Assembly (NCBI RefSeq): GCF_018861315.1
Contig: NZ_JAHLDL010000019.1
Span: forward strand, 34,363-98,362
DNA: 64,000 nt
Direction of reading: 5' to 3'
Source: Clostridium bowmanii
GTDB lineage: Bacteria; Bacillota; Clostridia; Clostridiales; Clostridiaceae
The notes below the pieces were generated by a model. It made no database searches. It was not told the origin of the DNA and saw only the letters and a program-made list of their open reading frames with translations. A program made the translations under genes and the position numbers. Shown in pieces: positions 62,789-64,000 of the stretch. The stretch's first letter is position 1; every line of letters starts with the position of its first letter.

Positions 62789-62836
62789 CTGAGCATAAAG
62801 AAAAAGCAGGTTTTTGCTTAAATAGAGTATTATAAA

Positions 62837-62880
62837 TACCGAGTAGATAGTTTAAAATAACTATCTACTCGGTATATTTT
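62837..62880 (+). terminator. Strong hairpin terminator
   Basis: A 16-bp perfect stem (TACCGAGTAGATAGTT at 62837-62852 with its complement at 62859-62874) is followed by TATTTTTGTTTT on the plus strand. It separates the ISL3 element from the recombinase gene. Confidence 0.85.
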
Positions 62881-62971
62881 TGTTTTACCTATAATTATTA
62901 AAACAATAATAAATTGTTAGTATAAATAGTTTAGATTAACACATGATAAAGGAAAGAAAGGTGGATAGAAA

Positions 62972-63985
62972 ATGAAAGTTCAAGAAGTGATATTGGATGA
63001 TAATAAAAAGAGATACTTATTGTTAAATAGTAAAGGAGCACCTATTATTTCAGTAGCCAAATACTTAAAGCACATAGATAATACGGGGAAGAGCTTTAAT
63101 ACTCAAAAGACATATAGCTACGCTCTTAAATTATATTTTCAATATTTAGAAGAGATTGATAAAGATTATAAAAATGTAAATATAAATAATTTATCAGATT
63201 TCGTTGGTTGGTTAAGAAATCCATATGAGAGTAGTAAGGTTCTTATATTAAAGGCAACTAAATCGAAGCGAACAGAAAAAACAGTAAACTTATACATTTC
63301 GGCTGTAACTAATTTCTATGATTATTTATTTAGGTCAGAAGAAATTGATAATGATGTGATTGATAAATTAATGAAACAAGTATATACAGGTGGTCATAGA
63401 GCATATAAGGATTTTTTATATCATGTAAATAAAGATAAACCTTCAAATAGAAACATATTGAAAATTAAGGAACCACGAAAAAAACTAAAAGTTATTAGTA
63501 AAGAAGAAGTTGAAAAAATATATAATGCAACGAGCAATATTAGAGATAAATTTTTAATAAGACTTCTATTTGAAACAGGTCTCCGAATCGGTGAAGTCTT
63601 ATCACTCTACATTGAAGATTTTATATGTGATTATAATAGAGGTCATAAAATAAGGTTAGTTGATAGAGGCGAATTAGTTAATGGGGCTAAACTAAAAACT
63701 GGTGAAAGAGAGATACATATATCTCAGGAATTAATGAACTCGTTTGATGACTATGAGTATGAGATTTTAGACGAGTTAGAAATAGATACTAATTTTGTGT
63801 TTTTAAAATTAAAAGGTGAAAATAAAGGTAAGCCTATGAGTTATTTTGAAGTGAGTTCATTATTTAAGAGGCTTAAAGAGAAAACAGGCATAGATATACA
63901 CCCTCACCTTTTTCGCCATTATGGTGAGTGTTTTAAAATGGTAAGAGAATTGATTCCTTTGTGTATCTGGGTAATTATTATCTAA
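62972..63985 (+). pseudogene. Tyrosine recombinase/integrase interrupted at its catalytic site
   Basis: The open frame of 337 codons has an N-terminal SAM-like core-binding domain (NTQKTYSYALKLYFQYLEE) and the catalytic domain. The first active-site Arg is in FETGLRIGEVLSLY (~residue 207) and the HxxRH motif in DIHPHLFRH (~residue 315). After the HxxRH motif the frame enters an unrelated ~83-bp inverted-repeat element and ends as YGECFKMVRELIPLCIWVI-like residues. The later His/Trp and the nucleophile Tyr are missing. SD AGAAAGGTGG. The recombinase may once have moved this region. Confidence 0.85.
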
Positions 63986-64000
63986 ATCACTCACCATAAT
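63918..64000. mobile_element. Short inverted-repeat (MITE-like) insertion in the recombinase gene
   Basis: ATTATGGTGAGTG (63918-63930) and CACTCACCATAAT (63988-64000) form a perfect 13-bp inverted repeat, 83 bp in total. It begins right where the recombinase catalytic motif should continue. It reaches the window edge, so flanking duplication cannot be tested. Confidence 0.6.

Overview
The window is about 64 kb of AT-rich DNA from a motile Clostridium-type Firmicute. The evidence is the gene content and order of a single long flagellar operon, the FliR-FlhB fusion protein that is typical of clostridia, FlbD/MotA/MotB inside the operon, and a SwrB-like gene after the sigma-28 gene. I cannot name the species from sequence alone. 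FlgK, FlgL, FlgM, FliD, FliS, FliW and CsrA are not in the window. I saw no rRNA or tRNA genes and no CRISPR array.

Layout. (1) 1-2900: accessory edge with two copies of a ~178-bp palindromic element, a small membrane protein gene, and an IS200/IS605-type element carrying only tnpB plus a right end that looks like an omega-RNA. (2) 26790-2901, minus strand: the flagellar operon in transcription order flgB-flgC-fliE-fliF-fliG-fliH-fliI-fliJ-fliK-flgD-(TIGR02530 gene)-flgE-flbD-motA-motB-fliL-fliO-fliP-fliQ-fliR/flhB-flhA-flhF-flhG-PilZ gene-fliA-swrB-like-small membrane gene-flgF/G-like-flgG. (3) 27270-30406: an ordinary flagellin gene (minus) and a chemoreceptor gene (plus), divergently transcribed, each with a sigma-28-like promoter. 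(4) 30500-38520: a debris-rich flagellin accessory region with RAYT-type transposase copies, five copies of a ~50-bp repeat that supplies the 3' ends of some genes, a YjfB-like motility gene, a coiled-coil gene with seven 21-bp repeats, an intact flagellin with a von Willebrand factor A (vWA) domain in place of the outer filament domain, a truncated sister copy of it, and a broken IS3 element. (5) 60758-38728, minus strand: a surface or flagellin glycosylation island. It holds a Maf-type flagellin glycosyltransferase, most of a legionaminic-acid pathway (ptmE, legF, legG, legI, legB, legC), a methyltransferase and a FemX-like acyltransferase, a CDP-3,6-dideoxyhexose cassette (rfbF, rfbG, rfbH, 3,5-epimerase, reductase), an FAD enzyme, two radical SAM/SPASM proteins and two TPR/GT2 glycosyltransferases. 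(6) 60863-64000: an ISL3 element with a frameshift at an A9 run and a tyrosine recombinase gene whose catalytic end is interrupted by an ~83-bp inverted-repeat element.

How it fits together. The big operon builds the export apparatus, basal body, hook and motor, then FlhF/FlhG (number and placement), a c-di-GMP receptor and sigma-28. Sigma-28 would then fire the late genes. I find TAAA-N15-GCCGATAA-like promoters before the ordinary flagellin, the chemoreceptor, the vWA flagellin and the first gene of the glycosylation island. The last match is perfect, and it ties the whole sugar island to flagellar assembly. The most unusual item is the vWA flagellin, which predicts a filament displaying a metal-dependent adhesion domain. 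Most annotation rests on recognised family motifs. Substrates of the sugar enzymes and the roles of the small accessory genes are inferences.
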